NCBI RefSeq assembly: GCF_040605635.1
Contig: NZ_JBEXDG010000018.1
Location: forward strand, 1-64,000
DNA from: Dactylosporangium sp040605635
Lineage (GTDB): Bacteria; Actinomycetota; Actinomycetes; Mycobacteriales; Micromonosporaceae
Direction of reading: 5' to 3'
DNA length: 64,000 nucleotides
In this document: piece by piece, positions 47,672-56,374 of the stretch
Position numbering within the stretch: position 1 is the first letter of the stretch
How the letters are laid out: every line of letters starts with the position of its first letter
The notes under the pieces: generated by a model
Told to the model about the DNA's origin: nothing
The model's database searches: none
Seen by the model: the letters and a program-made list of their open reading frames with translations, nothing else
Position numbers and translations under genes: made by a program

Positions 47672-50600
47672 TTGACCGGCAACTCGTGGCACGCGGGCGT
47701 CAAGAGCAGCCGCCGGGTCGGCGTACGCCCGACCGGCGTGCTCGCGGGCGCCCTGCTCGTCGTCGCCGGCCTGCTCGCGCTCGCCGTCGCCGGCTGGGGT
47801 ATCACGGACTTCAGCCCCCTCTGGAGTGTCGCGGCGGTCCTGTCGCTCATCGGTGTGTTGGTCCTCACACTGCGTGGTTTCCCGCTCTTCGCCATCATGG
47901 CGGCCGTCGCCGGCGCGGTCGCCTGGGGCGCCGCCACCCGCACCTGGCTGCCCGCCGGCTGGACCGACATCCTCGGCCTGCTCAAGTTCATCGGCGTCAA
48001 CCTCGCCTTCGACGTGCCGCTCATCGGCGCGTTCCTGTCCGCGCTGATGCTCGACGCCCGCCGCCTGGCCCGCGCCGCCATCGACGAGGCTGTCAGCGGC
48101 CGCCGCTGGTGGGGCAAGCCCGACGACCACCTGCCCCGGCTCAAGGAGCTCGAGGCGCTGCCGTCGGCCCGGTTCTTCGCCCTCGGCGAGGGCGGCTGCA
48201 CCCACCTCGTCGTCGCCGGGCGGCGCGTCGCCCTGTTCCTGCCGACCGTCTGGCCGCACGGCGAGTTCTCCATGGACGCCTCCGGCCAGGTCCTGCGCGG
48301 CGGCCGGCTCTTCGTCCCCGGCTCCGAGGACGTCGACGGCCTCGCCGCCGAGGTGCACACCTGGCGCGAGCAGCTCGGCAAGGTCGGCGGCGCCGTCCGC
48401 GGCTATCTCGTCGTCGCACCCTCCCGCGGCGACGTCAGCGAGGACCTCGTCATCTCCGTCGCCCCCGGCGAGCACCTCCATCTCGTGCACGCGCACGAGA
48501 TGGTCGAGGCCGCGGGCCGCTGGCTCGCCGCCGAGCCCTATCGGGTGGAGCTCTCCGTCATGGAGCGCCTCCTGGTGATCGCCTCCGGCAACAAGCTGCC
48601 CGAGCCGTCGCCCCTGGCCCGCTCCTTCGCCCGCTGGAGCACCGGCGCCCACCCCACCGTCACCGCCGCCCCGACCGTCGCCGACGCCGCCTTCGCCGCG
48701 GCCGCCGGCACGGGCGACCCCGAGCCCGCCTCGCTCCGCGGCCGCCTCACCCGCGGCCGCTTCGGCCGCTCCACAGCTTCCGCCGGCACCCCGCCCCAGG
48801 TCGACGACGACCGCCGGGCCGGCGACTTCGAGGAGGACGGCTCCGTGCGTGACCGTTTCGGCCGCTCGCCCCGCTCCACCGATCCCGCTGCGGCGCCCGA
48901 CCCCGACCCGGTCGACGACTCGTGGGAGTCCCGCGCCACCCGCGAGCTGGTCGGCTCCTGGGACAGCGAGTCGGCCAACAAGCTGGCCGCCTGGGCCGCC
49001 GCCGGCGCTGACGAGGACGACCCGTCAGCTCCTTCTTCCTCCGGTCGTGCCGGCTCGCAGCGCCCGTGGTCCTCGGACGAGTCCTCCGCTTCCCGCGGTC
49101 GCTGGTCCGCCGACGACGACCCGCCCGAAGACCTCGCGAGCGGATCCGCCTCCTCGACCGGCGGTGGCTCGCGGCGTCCGTGGTCCTCGGACGACGATCC
49201 CGCCGGTGAGTCCGGTTCCGCGCGCAGCCGGTGGTCCTCCTCTTCGTCGACCTCCTCCGACGCCGCCAAGGGTGCGGGTTCGCGGCGTCCGTGGTCCTCG
49301 GGTCGCGACGACCGTCCCGGCTCCGCGGACGAGCCGTCCGCGTGGTCCGCCGCCGACGACGACCACGCGGCGTTCGGCAGCGAGCCGCCCTCCTCCGGCC
49401 GCGGCTGGTCCTCCTCGGCCGACGGCGACGCCGGGGACTCCCAGCAGCCCTGGCCGACCGGCCGCGACGACAGCGATCCGCCGCTGTCGCCGGAGGACGC
49501 GCCCAGACGGGTCGGCCGCCGCCGCGCCGACCCTGACGACCAGGTCGCCGCGGCCGCGTTCGCGGCCTCGCCACCTCCGTCCGAGCCGTCGTGGTCGCAG
49601 TCCTCGTCTTCCGAGCCGTCGTCGTCCCGCTCGGCAGAGCCGTCGTGGTCGCAGTCTCCGTCTGCTGAGCCGTCGCCCTCCGAGCCTTCATGGTCCCGGC
49701 CGTCGTCGTCGCTTCCGTCCGAGCCGTCGTGGTCGCAGTCCTCACCTTCAGAGCCGCCGTCGTCGCCGCCTTCATCGTCGCCGTCCTCATCGCGACCGTC
49801 TTCGCCGTCGTCGTCGCGGCCGTCGTCGTCGCCGCCCGAGTGGCCGGCGCCCGCTTCCTCGTCACTGTCCGGGTCCTCTCCGGCGTTCGGGTCCGCGGGA
49901 GACGGGGGTGCGGCGGAGTCGCCGCCTGACCGGTTCGCGTCGCTCATGTCGGAGTTCGACCAGCTGGCCAGCAACCCCGACCAGTTCGACTTCTCGATGA
50001 ACCCCCCGGACGGCTTCATCCCACCGCCGCCCCCGCGCACCGCCCAGCCACCGGCGCCCGAGCCCACCGCGCCGCCGAGCCGCTTCGACGCGCCCACCGC
50101 GCCGTCCCGCGGCCGCCCGTCAGGGCCGTTCGACGATGACCGCGAGCACTCGTCGTCCTCATTCGACCGCTCCACGCCGCCCGACCGGCTCGACCCAGCG
50201 GCATCCAGCGGCAGGCCGGGGCCTTCCAGCTCCGGCACGCTCGGCAGTCCGGCCGACCTCGGCTCCCCGGACCGCTCCTGGCCGTCGGACACCAGCGCCT
50301 CGCCGGACCGCTCCTGGTCGTCGGCCCCCGACCCTTCGCCGGACCGTTCCTGGTCGTCAGCCGCCGATTCCCCGCCGGACCGCTCCTGGTCGTCGGACCC
50401 GAGGACCTCGACGGACCGCGACCCGGCGGCCACCTCCGACGACCGTCCGGACCGTGACCGCCCTGCGGCGTGGGACCGCTCTGCGGACCGTGACCGCCCT
50501 GCGGCGTGGGATCGGTCGTCGGACCTGGGCGGCGCGCCGGATCAGGGCCGGTCGTCGGATCGCACCGGGCCCGGCCAGGCGGGCACGGGACGGTTCAGCA

Positions 50601-52882
50601 CCGGACCGGGAGGCCGTCCCGAGCGTCGCCCGGCCGAGCGGCCCGCGTGGACCGGCAGCCTGTTCGACGGCGACAAGCCCGAACTCGTCGCCGAACCCCT
50701 CGAGCTCCGCCGCTCCTGGGAAACCGACGCCGAGGCCCGCTCCCTCCGCCGCCGCGACCGCCAGCAGTCCGGTTCGTCCGGCCACAGCCCGGCGGACAAC
50801 CCGGTCTCCGGCATCCCCACCTCCGGCGTGCCGACCTCGGGGATCCCCACCTCGGGCGCTCCCCAGACCGGCGGTTCCGCATTCCCGGGCTCCTCCGACA
50901 GTTCGCGGTTCGGCAGCCCCGCATTCCCGGGTTCGTCCGACAGCTCGCGCCCCGACGGCTCGGGCTTCGCGGGCTCTGCCGACGACGGTTCGCGGTTCAA
51001 TGACTCGGGCTTCCCGAGCGCTTCCGACGACAGTTCCGGGTTCGGTGACTCAGGCTTCGCTGGCTCTTCCGACTACGGTTCCCGGGTCGGTGACTCGGGC
51101 TTCGCGGGCTCTGCCGACGACGGTTCGCGGTTCGGTGACTCGGCTTTCCCGAGCTCTTCCGATGGTTCCAGGTCTGGTGGTCCGGCGTTCGGGGGCTCGG
51201 CTGAGGTGTTCCGGGCCGGTGGTGCGGCGTTTGCGGGTTCGGGTTCCGATGGGCCGTCCGGTGCTTGGCCGGTGTCCGCCGCACCGGGCGCCGGCGGTTC
51301 CGTCACTCCCTCCGCCCCCTCGCGACCGGAGATTCCCTTCACTTCCTCGCGGCCGGATGCCCCGTTTACGTCTTCCTCGGGCCCGGATGCCCCGTTCACG
51401 TCTTCCTCGCGGCCGGATGCCCCGTTCACGTCTTCGCGGTCCGAGACACCGTCCGCGGGCTCGCGGGCGGAGGGGTTCCGGGCGGATTCCGGGGTGGGTT
51501 CGGCACGTTCGAGGTTCGAGCCTGAGCCGCCGGCCCGGCCTGAGCTCTCGCGGAACCCGCGGGCCGGGTCGTCGTGGCCGGATTCCTCGCGGCCGGATCA
51601 GGCGCGGTTCGACGGATCGGGTGAGGACGCGGCGCGGGCGGACGGCTCGCGGCGCGCGCGTGGGCAGGGCGGCGAGGCCGGGGACCAGGCCGGCACCTGG
51701 GGCGCGGCTGCCGCGGACGACGGGACCGCCTGGTGGGACGCGGAGTCGGCGCCGGGCGCGCGCGCCAGCGTCCAGGAGGAGCCGGCGGAGCAGCCCGCAC
51801 CCGAGAAGAAGCGTTCGCTGTGGGGGCGTTCCAAGTCGGGCAAGGCAAAGAAGGCCAAGGCCGCCGACCCGACGCCAGCCGCGACCGATCAATCCACCGC
51901 CGCGGACGACTGGGCGGCGGAGGCCAACGGGCGGGACCGAGGCTCCTCCCGGCGGCAGGGGGCGTCCGAGCAGCCGGGCACGCCCGGCCGGCCGGCATGG
52001 GCGACGGATCCGACATCCGGGTTCGAACGTGACCCGAGCGGCGAGTTCACCTCGGAGCGCCGGTCCGGCTTCGGGCCGCGCGCCGCTGAGCCCGCTCCCG
52101 CCGGCAACTGGTCGGCGAGCGACAGCATCGCGGCCCGCTGGGCCGGCGGCGACGACGACGGAGCGCCCGGCGCCCCGGACAGCACCGACACCGCCGCCGC
52201 CCGCGGCGATCGTGCTGCCGGCCGGGACCGGGCAGGCAACAGCGACCGGATCAGCGACCGGGCGGGCAGCCGTGACTTGGCGGGCGACGGCAACCGGCCC
52301 GGCGAGCAACGGACCGGCGCGGGCAGTCCCGCCGGCGCGGTCGGCCGCGACTGGCCGAGCGACGGCGACCTGGCCGGCAGCGACCGGGTGGGCAGTGACT
52401 GGGGCGGCAGCGACCGGGCTGGCAGCGACCGGGCTGACAGCGACCGGGCTGACAGCGACCGGGGCGGCAGCGACCGGATCAGCGGCGACCGCACGAGCAG
52501 TGGACGCGACGGCTGGGGAAGCCGCGGCGGCCGGGCAGGCAGCGATGCCGCCGGCAACGGCGAGCGCGCGACAGGGCGCGACCGCGGCGACCAGGCCGGG
52601 TTCGGGGACGGTGACCGGGTCGGGTCCGACCGTGGCGACCGGGCCGGGTTCGGGGACGGTGACCGGGTCGGGTCCGACCGTGGCGACCGGGCCGGGTCCG
52701 GGGGCGGTGGCCGGGCCGGGTCCGGGGGCGGTGAGCAGGACAAGGGTGCGGCGGTGCCCGGGCAGCGGGCGCGGGCGCGGGACATGGTGTTCGACGACGA
52801 CGTGGCGCCGTTGGAGCTCAACCTCGACGAGGAGCCCAAGAACCCGGACCAGCGCTCCCGCCGTTTCCTCCGCCGCAAGTAG
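47672..52882 (+). CDS. Giant low-complexity membrane protein (1736 residues)
   Basis: I do not recognise this family. TTG at 47672 follows GGAG by about eight bases. Residues 18-115 hold three or four membrane helices. Residues 150-305 form an ordered domain (FFALGEGGCTHLVVAGRRVA; RGYLVVAPSR; VHAHEMVEAAGRWLA) with a layout recalling NERD nuclease-related domains, though this is weak. From about 345 the chain is Ser/Asp/Arg/Gly/Pro-rich for 1300 residues, with repeat blocks RPWSSDD, SEPSWSQ, DRSWSS, SGFAGSADDGSRFGD, RPDAPFTSS and GSDRAGSDR. A conserved-looking C-terminus (DMVFDDDVAPLELNLDEE) ends in basic RSRRFLRRK. The unbroken frame supports a real gene; the tail is probably disordered. Confidence 0.7.
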   Translation: MTGNSWHAGVKSSRRVGVRPTGVLAGALLVVAGLLALAVAGWGITDFSPLWSVAAVLSLIGVLVLTLRGFPLFAIMAAVAGAVAWGAATRTWLPAGWTDILGLLKFIGVNLAFDVPLIGAFLSALMLDARRLARAAIDEAVSGRRWWGKPDDHLPRLKELEALPSARFFALGEGGCTHLVVAGRRVALFLPTVWPHGEFSMDASGQVLRGGRLFVPGSEDVDGLAAEVHTWREQLGKVGGAVRGYLVVAPSRGDVSEDLVISVAPGEHLHLVHAHEMVEAAGRWLAAEPYRVELSVMERLLVIASGNKLPEPSPLARSFARWSTGAHPTVTAAPTVADAAFAAAAGTGDPEPASLRGRLTRGRFGRSTASAGTPPQVDDDRRAGDFEEDGSVRDRFGRSPRSTDPAAAPDPDPVDDSWESRATRELVGSWDSESANKLAAWAAAGADEDDPSAPSSSGRAGSQRPWSSDESSASRGRWSADDDPPEDLASGSASSTGGGSRRPWSSDDDPAGESGSARSRWSSSSSTSSDAAKGAGSRRPWSSGRDDRPGSADEPSAWSAADDDHAAFGSEPPSSGRGWSSSADGDAGDSQQPWPTGRDDSDPPLSPEDAPRRVGRRRADPDDQVAAAAFAASPPPSEPSWSQSSSSEPSSSRSAEPSWSQSPSAEPSPSEPSWSRPSSSLPSEPSWSQSSPSEPPSSPPSSSPSSSRPSSPSSSRPSSSPPEWPAPASSSLSGSSPAFGSAGDGGAAESPPDRFASLMSEFDQLASNPDQFDFSMNPPDGFIPPPPPRTAQPPAPEPTAPPSRFDAPTAPSRGRPSGPFDDDREHSSSSFDRSTPPDRLDPAASSGRPGPSSSGTLGSPADLGSPDRSWPSDTSASPDRSWSSAPDPSPDRSWSSAADSPPDRSWSSDPRTSTDRDPAATSDDRPDRDRPAAWDRSADRDRPAAWDRSSDLGGAPDQGRSSDRTGPGQAGTGRFSTGPGGRPERRPAERPAWTGSLFDGDKPELVAEPLELRRSWETDAEARSLRRRDRQQSGSSGHSPADNPVSGIPTSGVPTSGIPTSGAPQTGGSAFPGSSDSSRFGSPAFPGSSDSSRPDGSGFAGSADDGSRFNDSGFPSASDDSSGFGDSGFAGSSDYGSRVGDSGFAGSADDGSRFGDSAFPSSSDGSRSGGPAFGGSAEVFRAGGAAFAGSGSDGPSGAWPVSAAPGAGGSVTPSAPSRPEIPFTSSRPDAPFTSSSGPDAPFTSSSRPDAPFTSSRSETPSAGSRAEGFRADSGVGSARSRFEPEPPARPELSRNPRAGSSWPDSSRPDQARFDGSGEDAARADGSRRARGQGGEAGDQAGTWGAAAADDGTAWWDAESAPGARASVQEEPAEQPAPEKKRSLWGRSKSGKAKKAKAADPTPAATDQSTAADDWAAEANGRDRGSSRRQGASEQPGTPGRPAWATDPTSGFERDPSGEFTSERRSGFGPRAAEPAPAGNWSASDSIAARWAGGDDDGAPGAPDSTDTAAARGDRAAGRDRAGNSDRISDRAGSRDLAGDGNRPGEQRTGAGSPAGAVGRDWPSDGDLAGSDRVGSDWGGSDRAGSDRADSDRADSDRGGSDRISGDRTSSGRDGWGSRGGRAGSDAAGNGERATGRDRGDQAGFGDGDRVGSDRGDRAGFGDGDRVGSDRGDRAGSGGGGRAGSGGGEQDKGAAVPGQRARARDMVFDDDVAPLELNLDEEPKNPDQRSRRFLRRK
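52376..52490. repeat. 15-bp tandem repeats (Gly-Ser-Asp-Arg units)
   Basis: About eight in-frame units of the GGCAGCGACCGGGCT type encode GSDRA, DSDRA, GSDRG and similar. They show recent expansion inside the giant gene. Confidence 0.75.
52589..52720. repeat. 48-bp tandem repeat inside the giant gene
   Basis: Two nearly identical 48-base units (52589-52636, 52637-52684) and a diverged third encode (D)RAGFGDGDRVGSDRG. Near-identity at DNA level points to recent copy-number change. Confidence 0.85.
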
Positions 52883-52899
52883 GCAGCAGGCAGCAACAC

Positions 52900-52934
52900 C
52901 GAGGGACGGACCCGGCACCCGGATCCGTCCCTCG
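52900..52934. terminator. Hairpin between the giant gene and glyA-like gene
   Basis: An 11-bp perfect stem (CGAGGGACGGA / TCCGTCCCTCG) lies in the 65-base gap between convergent genes, a good place for a shared terminator. Confidence 0.75.
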
Positions 52935-52947
52935 CCGGTTGGCGGGG

Positions 52948-54210
52948 TCAGTGCCAGCCGGGCATCGGGTACGCGGACAGCAGCTCGCGAACCTCGGCGG
53001 CGATCACGTCCAGGGCCGCCTCGTCGTCCTTGACAGCGGCGTCGACGGCGCGGGAGATCCAGTCGGCGACCTGCGGCATCTGGGCCTCGGTGAGGCCGCG
53101 GGTGGTGAGGGCGGGCGTACCGATCCGGATGCCCGACGGGTCGAAGGGCTTGCGGGTGTCGTACGGCACGGTGTTGTAGTTCGTCTCGATGCCGGCCCGG
53201 TCGAGGGCGCGGGCGGCGGGCTTGCCGCCGATGTTCCTGCCGGTGAGGTCGATCAGGATGAGGTGGTTGTCGGTGCCGCCGGACACCAGGTCGAAGCCGC
53301 GCTCCAGCAGGGCGGCGGCGAGGGCACGGGCGTTGGCGACGATCTGGTGGGCGTACACGCTGAATGACGGCAAGGACGCCTCACGCAGCGCGACCGCGAT
53401 GCCCGCGGTGGTGTGGTTGTGCGGCCCGCCCTGCAGGCCGGGGAACACGGCCTTGTCGACGGCGCGCGCGTATTCGGAGGAGCTGAGCAGCATCGCACCG
53501 CGCGGGCCGCGGAGCGTCTTGTGCGTGGTGGTCGTGATGACCGGGGCGTGCCCGACCGGGGAGGGGTGCGCGCCGCCCGCGATCAGGCCGGCGATGTGCG
53601 CGATGTCCGCCACGAGGACCGCGTCCACCTCGCGGGCGATCTCCGCGAAGCGCGCGAAGTCGATGGTGCGGGGGATGGCGGTGCCGCCGGAGAAGATCAG
53701 CTTCGGGCGTTCGCGGAGCGCGATGTCCCGCACCTCGTCGAAGTCGATCAACCCGTCGGATCTGCGCACGGTGTACTGCACGGGACGGAACCAGGCGCCG
53801 GTCGCCGACACGGGCCAGCCGTGGGTGAGGTGGCCGCCCATCGGCAGCGCCATGCCCATGACGGTGTCGCCGGGCGCGGCGAGCGCCATGTACACGGCGA
53901 GGTTCGCGGGTGAGCCGGAGTAGGGCTGCACGTTGGCGTGCTCGACGCCGAAGACCGACCTGGCGCGGGCGATCGCCAGCTCCTCGATCGGGTCGATGAA
54001 GCGCTGGCCCTCGTAGTACCGCTTGCCCGGGTACCCCTCGGAGTACTTGTTGGTCAGGACGGTGCCGGTCGCCTCGAGGACGGCCTGGGAGACGTAGTTC
54101 TCCGAGGCGATCATCCGCAGCGTGTCGTGCTGGCGGGACGCCTCGCGCTGGATGAGGTCCGCGAGGTCCGGGTCGGACGACGTGATCGCGGGCAGGGCAG
54201 GCACATGCAT
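52948..54210 (-). CDS. Divergent serine hydroxymethyltransferase
   Basis: A 420-residue PLP enzyme of the SHMT family, interconverting serine and glycine with tetrahydrofolate. The PLP Lys is K231 in TTTTHKTLRGPRG. IASENYVS, KYSEGYPGKRYY and GGHLTHG are kept. Several canonical positions differ: SAYPR is TAIPR, DMAHFAGL is DIAHIAGL, and the segment after GGHLTHG reads WPVSATGAWFRP. This looks like a paralogue subgroup rather than the housekeeping enzyme. GGGAG lies six bases before the ATG. The leader holds a ZTP riboswitch, which ties the gene to folate/one-carbon status. Confidence 0.85.
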   Translation of the reverse strand: MHVPALPAITSSDPDLADLIQREASRQHDTLRMIASENYVSQAVLEATGTVLTNKYSEGYPGKRYYEGQRFIDPIEELAIARARSVFGVEHANVQPYSGSPANLAVYMALAAPGDTVMGMALPMGGHLTHGWPVSATGAWFRPVQYTVRRSDGLIDFDEVRDIALRERPKLIFSGGTAIPRTIDFARFAEIAREVDAVLVADIAHIAGLIAGGAHPSPVGHAPVITTTTHKTLRGPRGAMLLSSSEYARAVDKAVFPGLQGGPHNHTTAGIAVALREASLPSFSVYAHQIVANARALAAALLERGFDLVSGGTDNHLILIDLTGRNIGGKPAARALDRAGIETNYNTVPYDTRKPFDPSGIRIGTPALTTRGLTEAQMPQVADWISRAVDAAVKDDEAALDVIAAEVRELLSAYPMPGWH

Positions 54211-54211
54211 G

Positions 54212-54245
54212 GGGTGCTCCCAAGGCAAAGCCGACCGCGGCACCC
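54212..54245 (-). promoter_or_regulatory. Predicted expression platform of the riboswitch
   Basis: On the minus strand, GGGTGC at 54245-54240 (3' part of the aptamer) can pair exactly with GCACCC at 54217-54212, between the Shine-Dalgarno GGGAG (54221-54217) and the start codon. Ligand binding should release the ribosome site. The pairing is seen; the mechanism is inferred. Confidence 0.55.
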
Positions 54246-54318
54246 AGGCGCGCGGTGCCAGCGATACAGGAAGCTCCCCGGTGGTCGGTTCCACCTTGAT
54301 GTGCGCCAGTCGCGGGTT
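54231..54318 (-). ncRNA. ZTP (pfl) riboswitch
   Basis: The minus-strand leader contains, in order, the conserved blocks of the pfl motif: CGCGACTGGCG, a hairpin GGTGG...CCACC running into CCACCGGGGAGC, a variable stem, then CGCGCCTGGGTG, matching the CCGCCUGGGCA pseudoknot block. The ZTP class senses the purine intermediate Z nucleotides that build up when 10-formyl-folate is short, and commonly precedes glyA, folD and purH genes. It lies 20 bases before the SHMT-like gene start. Confidence 0.88.
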
Positions 54319-54392
54319 CGAAACCGATGCTAGTCCACGACAGAACAAACTCCCGGGCCAATTCCAGCGAAGTGGCCCGGGAGCGAAGAGAT

Positions 54393-56237
54393 CTACGGCA
54401 CCTTGCGGTATGCGCCGTCGCTGGCCGCGGTGGCCATCGACGCGTACGCGCGCAGGGCGGCGGAGACGGGCCGCGAGCGGTCCAGCGGCGTGTACGGACG
54501 CTCGCGCTTCTCCTGGGCGACGCGGCGCGCGGTCAGCACGTCGTCGTCGACCGCGAGGACGATCGAACGGTTGGGGATGTCGATCTCGATCCGGTCGCCG
54601 TCCTCGACGAGGGCGATGAGCCCGCCGCCGGCCGCCTCGGGGGAGATGTGCCCGATGGACAGGCCCGAGGTGCCGCCGGAGAACCGGCCGTCGGTGATCA
54701 GCGCGCAGGCACGCCCCAGGCCCCGGCCCTTCAGGAACGATGTCGGGTAGAGCATCTCCTGCATGCCCGGCCCGCCCTTCGGCCCCTCGTACCGGATGAC
54801 CACGACGTCACCGGCGGCGACCTCCTTGGCGAGGATGCCGTCGACCGCCGACTCCTGCGACTCGAAGACCCGTGCGGTGCCGTTGAAGACGAGGTTCTCC
54901 TCCGGCACGCCGGCGGTCTTGACGACACAGCCGTCCGGCGCGATGTTGCCGAACAGGATGGCCAGGCCACCGTCGGCGGTGTACGCGTGCTCCTTCGACC
55001 GGATGCAGCCCTCGGCGGCGTCGGTGTCCAGGGTCGCCCAGCGGTTGGACGTGGAGAACGGCTCGACGGTGCGGACCCCGCCGGGCGCGGCGTGGAAGAG
55101 CTCCAGCGCGACGTCGGACGGCGACCCGCTGCGGATGTCCCACTCGGCGAGCCAGCCCGACAGGTCCGGGGAGTGCACGCTGCGCACGCCCGTGTGCAGG
55201 AGGCCCGCGCGGTTGAGCTCGCCCAGGAGGGCGGGGATGCCGCCGGCGCGGTGGACGTCCTCCATGTGGTACTTCGGGCTGTTCGGCGCGACCTTCGACA
55301 GGCACGGCACCCGGCGGGAGATGCCGTCGATGTCGGCGACGCTGAAGTCGACCTCGGCCTCGCGGGCCGCGGCCAGCAGGTGCAGCACCGTGTTGGTCGA
55401 GCCGCCCATGGCCACGTCGAGCGCGACCGCATTCTCGAACGCTTCCCGGGTCGCGATCGCCCGGGGCAGTACCGACGCGTCATCGCCCTCGTAATACTGC
55501 TTGCACAGGTCGACGACCAGCGTGCCGGCCCGCTCGAAGAGGGCCCTGCGGGCGCTGTGGGTGGCGAGGGTCGAGCCGTTGCCGGGCAGCGCGAGGCCGA
55601 TCGCCTCGGTGAGGCAGTTCATCGAGTTGGCGGTGAACATGCCGGAGCACGAGCCGCACGTCGGGCAGGCGGAGCGCTCGATCTGGCCGAGCTGCTCGTC
55701 GGTGACGGCCTCGTCGGCGGAGGCGATCATCGCGTCGATGAGGTCGAGCTTGGCGTGCACGACGCCCTCGATCGCGACGGTCTTGCCGGCCTCCATGGGC
55801 CCGCCGGAGACGAAGACGGTGGGGATGTTGAGTCGCAGCGCGGCGAGCAGCATGCCGGGCGTGATCTTGTCGCAGTTGGAGATGCACACGAGGGCGTCGG
55901 CGCAGTGCGCCTGCACCATGTACTCGACGGCGTCGGCGATGAGCTCGCGGCTGGGCAGCGAATACAGCATCCCGCCGTGGCCCATGGCGATGCCGTCGTC
56001 GACGGCGATGGTGTTGAACTCCTTGGCGACCCCACCGGCCTCGGCGACCGCGTCCGCGACGATGATCCCGAGATTGCGCAGGTGGACATGGCCCGGCACG
56101 AACTGCGTGAAACTGTTGGCGATGGCGACGATTGGCTTACCGAAATCTGCGTCGGTCATGCCGGTGGCGCGCCACAGGGCGCGTGCGCCGGCCATGTTGC
56201 GACCAGAAGTGGAGGTTTTGGACCGCAGCTCGGGCAT
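54393..56237 (-). CDS. ilvD: Dihydroxy-acid dehydratase
   Basis: A 614-residue IlvD, dehydrating 2,3-dihydroxy-isovalerate and the isoleucine analogue. Fe-S ligands are in CISNCDKITPGM and ACPTCGSCSGMFTANSMNC. DGRFSGGTSGLSIGHISPEA marks the C-terminal part. ATG at 56237 is chosen because family homology (MPELRSKTSTSGRNMAGARA) starts there; there is no Shine-Dalgarno, so it may be leaderless. It is divergent from the ilvB leader and therefore outside that attenuator's control. Confidence 0.94.
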   Translation of the reverse strand: MPELRSKTSTSGRNMAGARALWRATGMTDADFGKPIVAIANSFTQFVPGHVHLRNLGIIVADAVAEAGGVAKEFNTIAVDDGIAMGHGGMLYSLPSRELIADAVEYMVQAHCADALVCISNCDKITPGMLLAALRLNIPTVFVSGGPMEAGKTVAIEGVVHAKLDLIDAMIASADEAVTDEQLGQIERSACPTCGSCSGMFTANSMNCLTEAIGLALPGNGSTLATHSARRALFERAGTLVVDLCKQYYEGDDASVLPRAIATREAFENAVALDVAMGGSTNTVLHLLAAAREAEVDFSVADIDGISRRVPCLSKVAPNSPKYHMEDVHRAGGIPALLGELNRAGLLHTGVRSVHSPDLSGWLAEWDIRSGSPSDVALELFHAAPGGVRTVEPFSTSNRWATLDTDAAEGCIRSKEHAYTADGGLAILFGNIAPDGCVVKTAGVPEENLVFNGTARVFESQESAVDGILAKEVAAGDVVVIRYEGPKGGPGMQEMLYPTSFLKGRGLGRACALITDGRFSGGTSGLSIGHISPEAAGGGLIALVEDGDRIEIDIPNRSIVLAVDDDVLTARRVAQEKRERPYTPLDRSRPVSAALRAYASMATAASDGAYRKVP

Positions 56238-56309
56238 ACTTGTGAGTCTGACACGTTCCAGATCGTGGGACCGGTTGACTCGGGCGGTGAGATGCGCGAG
56301 AGTGGGGAC

Positions 56310-56345
56310 ATGTCGTCGAGGTCGCAGCGAGTACTTATCATCTAG
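56310..56345 (+). CDS. Branched-chain amino acid leader peptide
   Basis: Twelve codons encode MSSRSQRVLII and a TAG stop, with GGGGA just before the ATG. Val-Leu-Ile-Ile directly before the stop is the hallmark of an attenuator that senses charged Val/Leu/Ile tRNAs. The stop overlaps the first arm of a hairpin that precedes an intrinsic terminator. Confidence 0.85.
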   Translation: MSSRSQRVLII

Positions 56346-56374
56346 CGCGCCGACGCCTGCCGTCAGCGCGCTAG
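56342..56374 (+). promoter_or_regulatory. Attenuator pause hairpin
   Basis: CTAGCGCGC (56342-56350) pairs perfectly with GCGCGCTAG (56366-56374). A ribosome stalled at the Val-Leu-Ile-Ile codons would cover the first arm, which contains the leader stop codon. Confidence 0.7.

Noticed and set aside
48538..50433. Long minus-strand frame opposite the giant gene
   Set aside because: It reflects repeated Ser and Asp codons read backwards. The plus frame has the membrane helices, start signal and C-terminal motif.
49000..52000. Tandem repeats in the giant gene as a possible CRISPR array
   Set aside because: The units are contiguous, in frame and without unique spacers; no cas gene is present.
54308..54325. 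T-arm-like sequence GGGTTCGAAACC suggesting a tRNA gene
   Set aside because: No acceptor, D or anticodon stems fit around it. It lies at the 5' edge of the ZTP riboswitch on the other strand.
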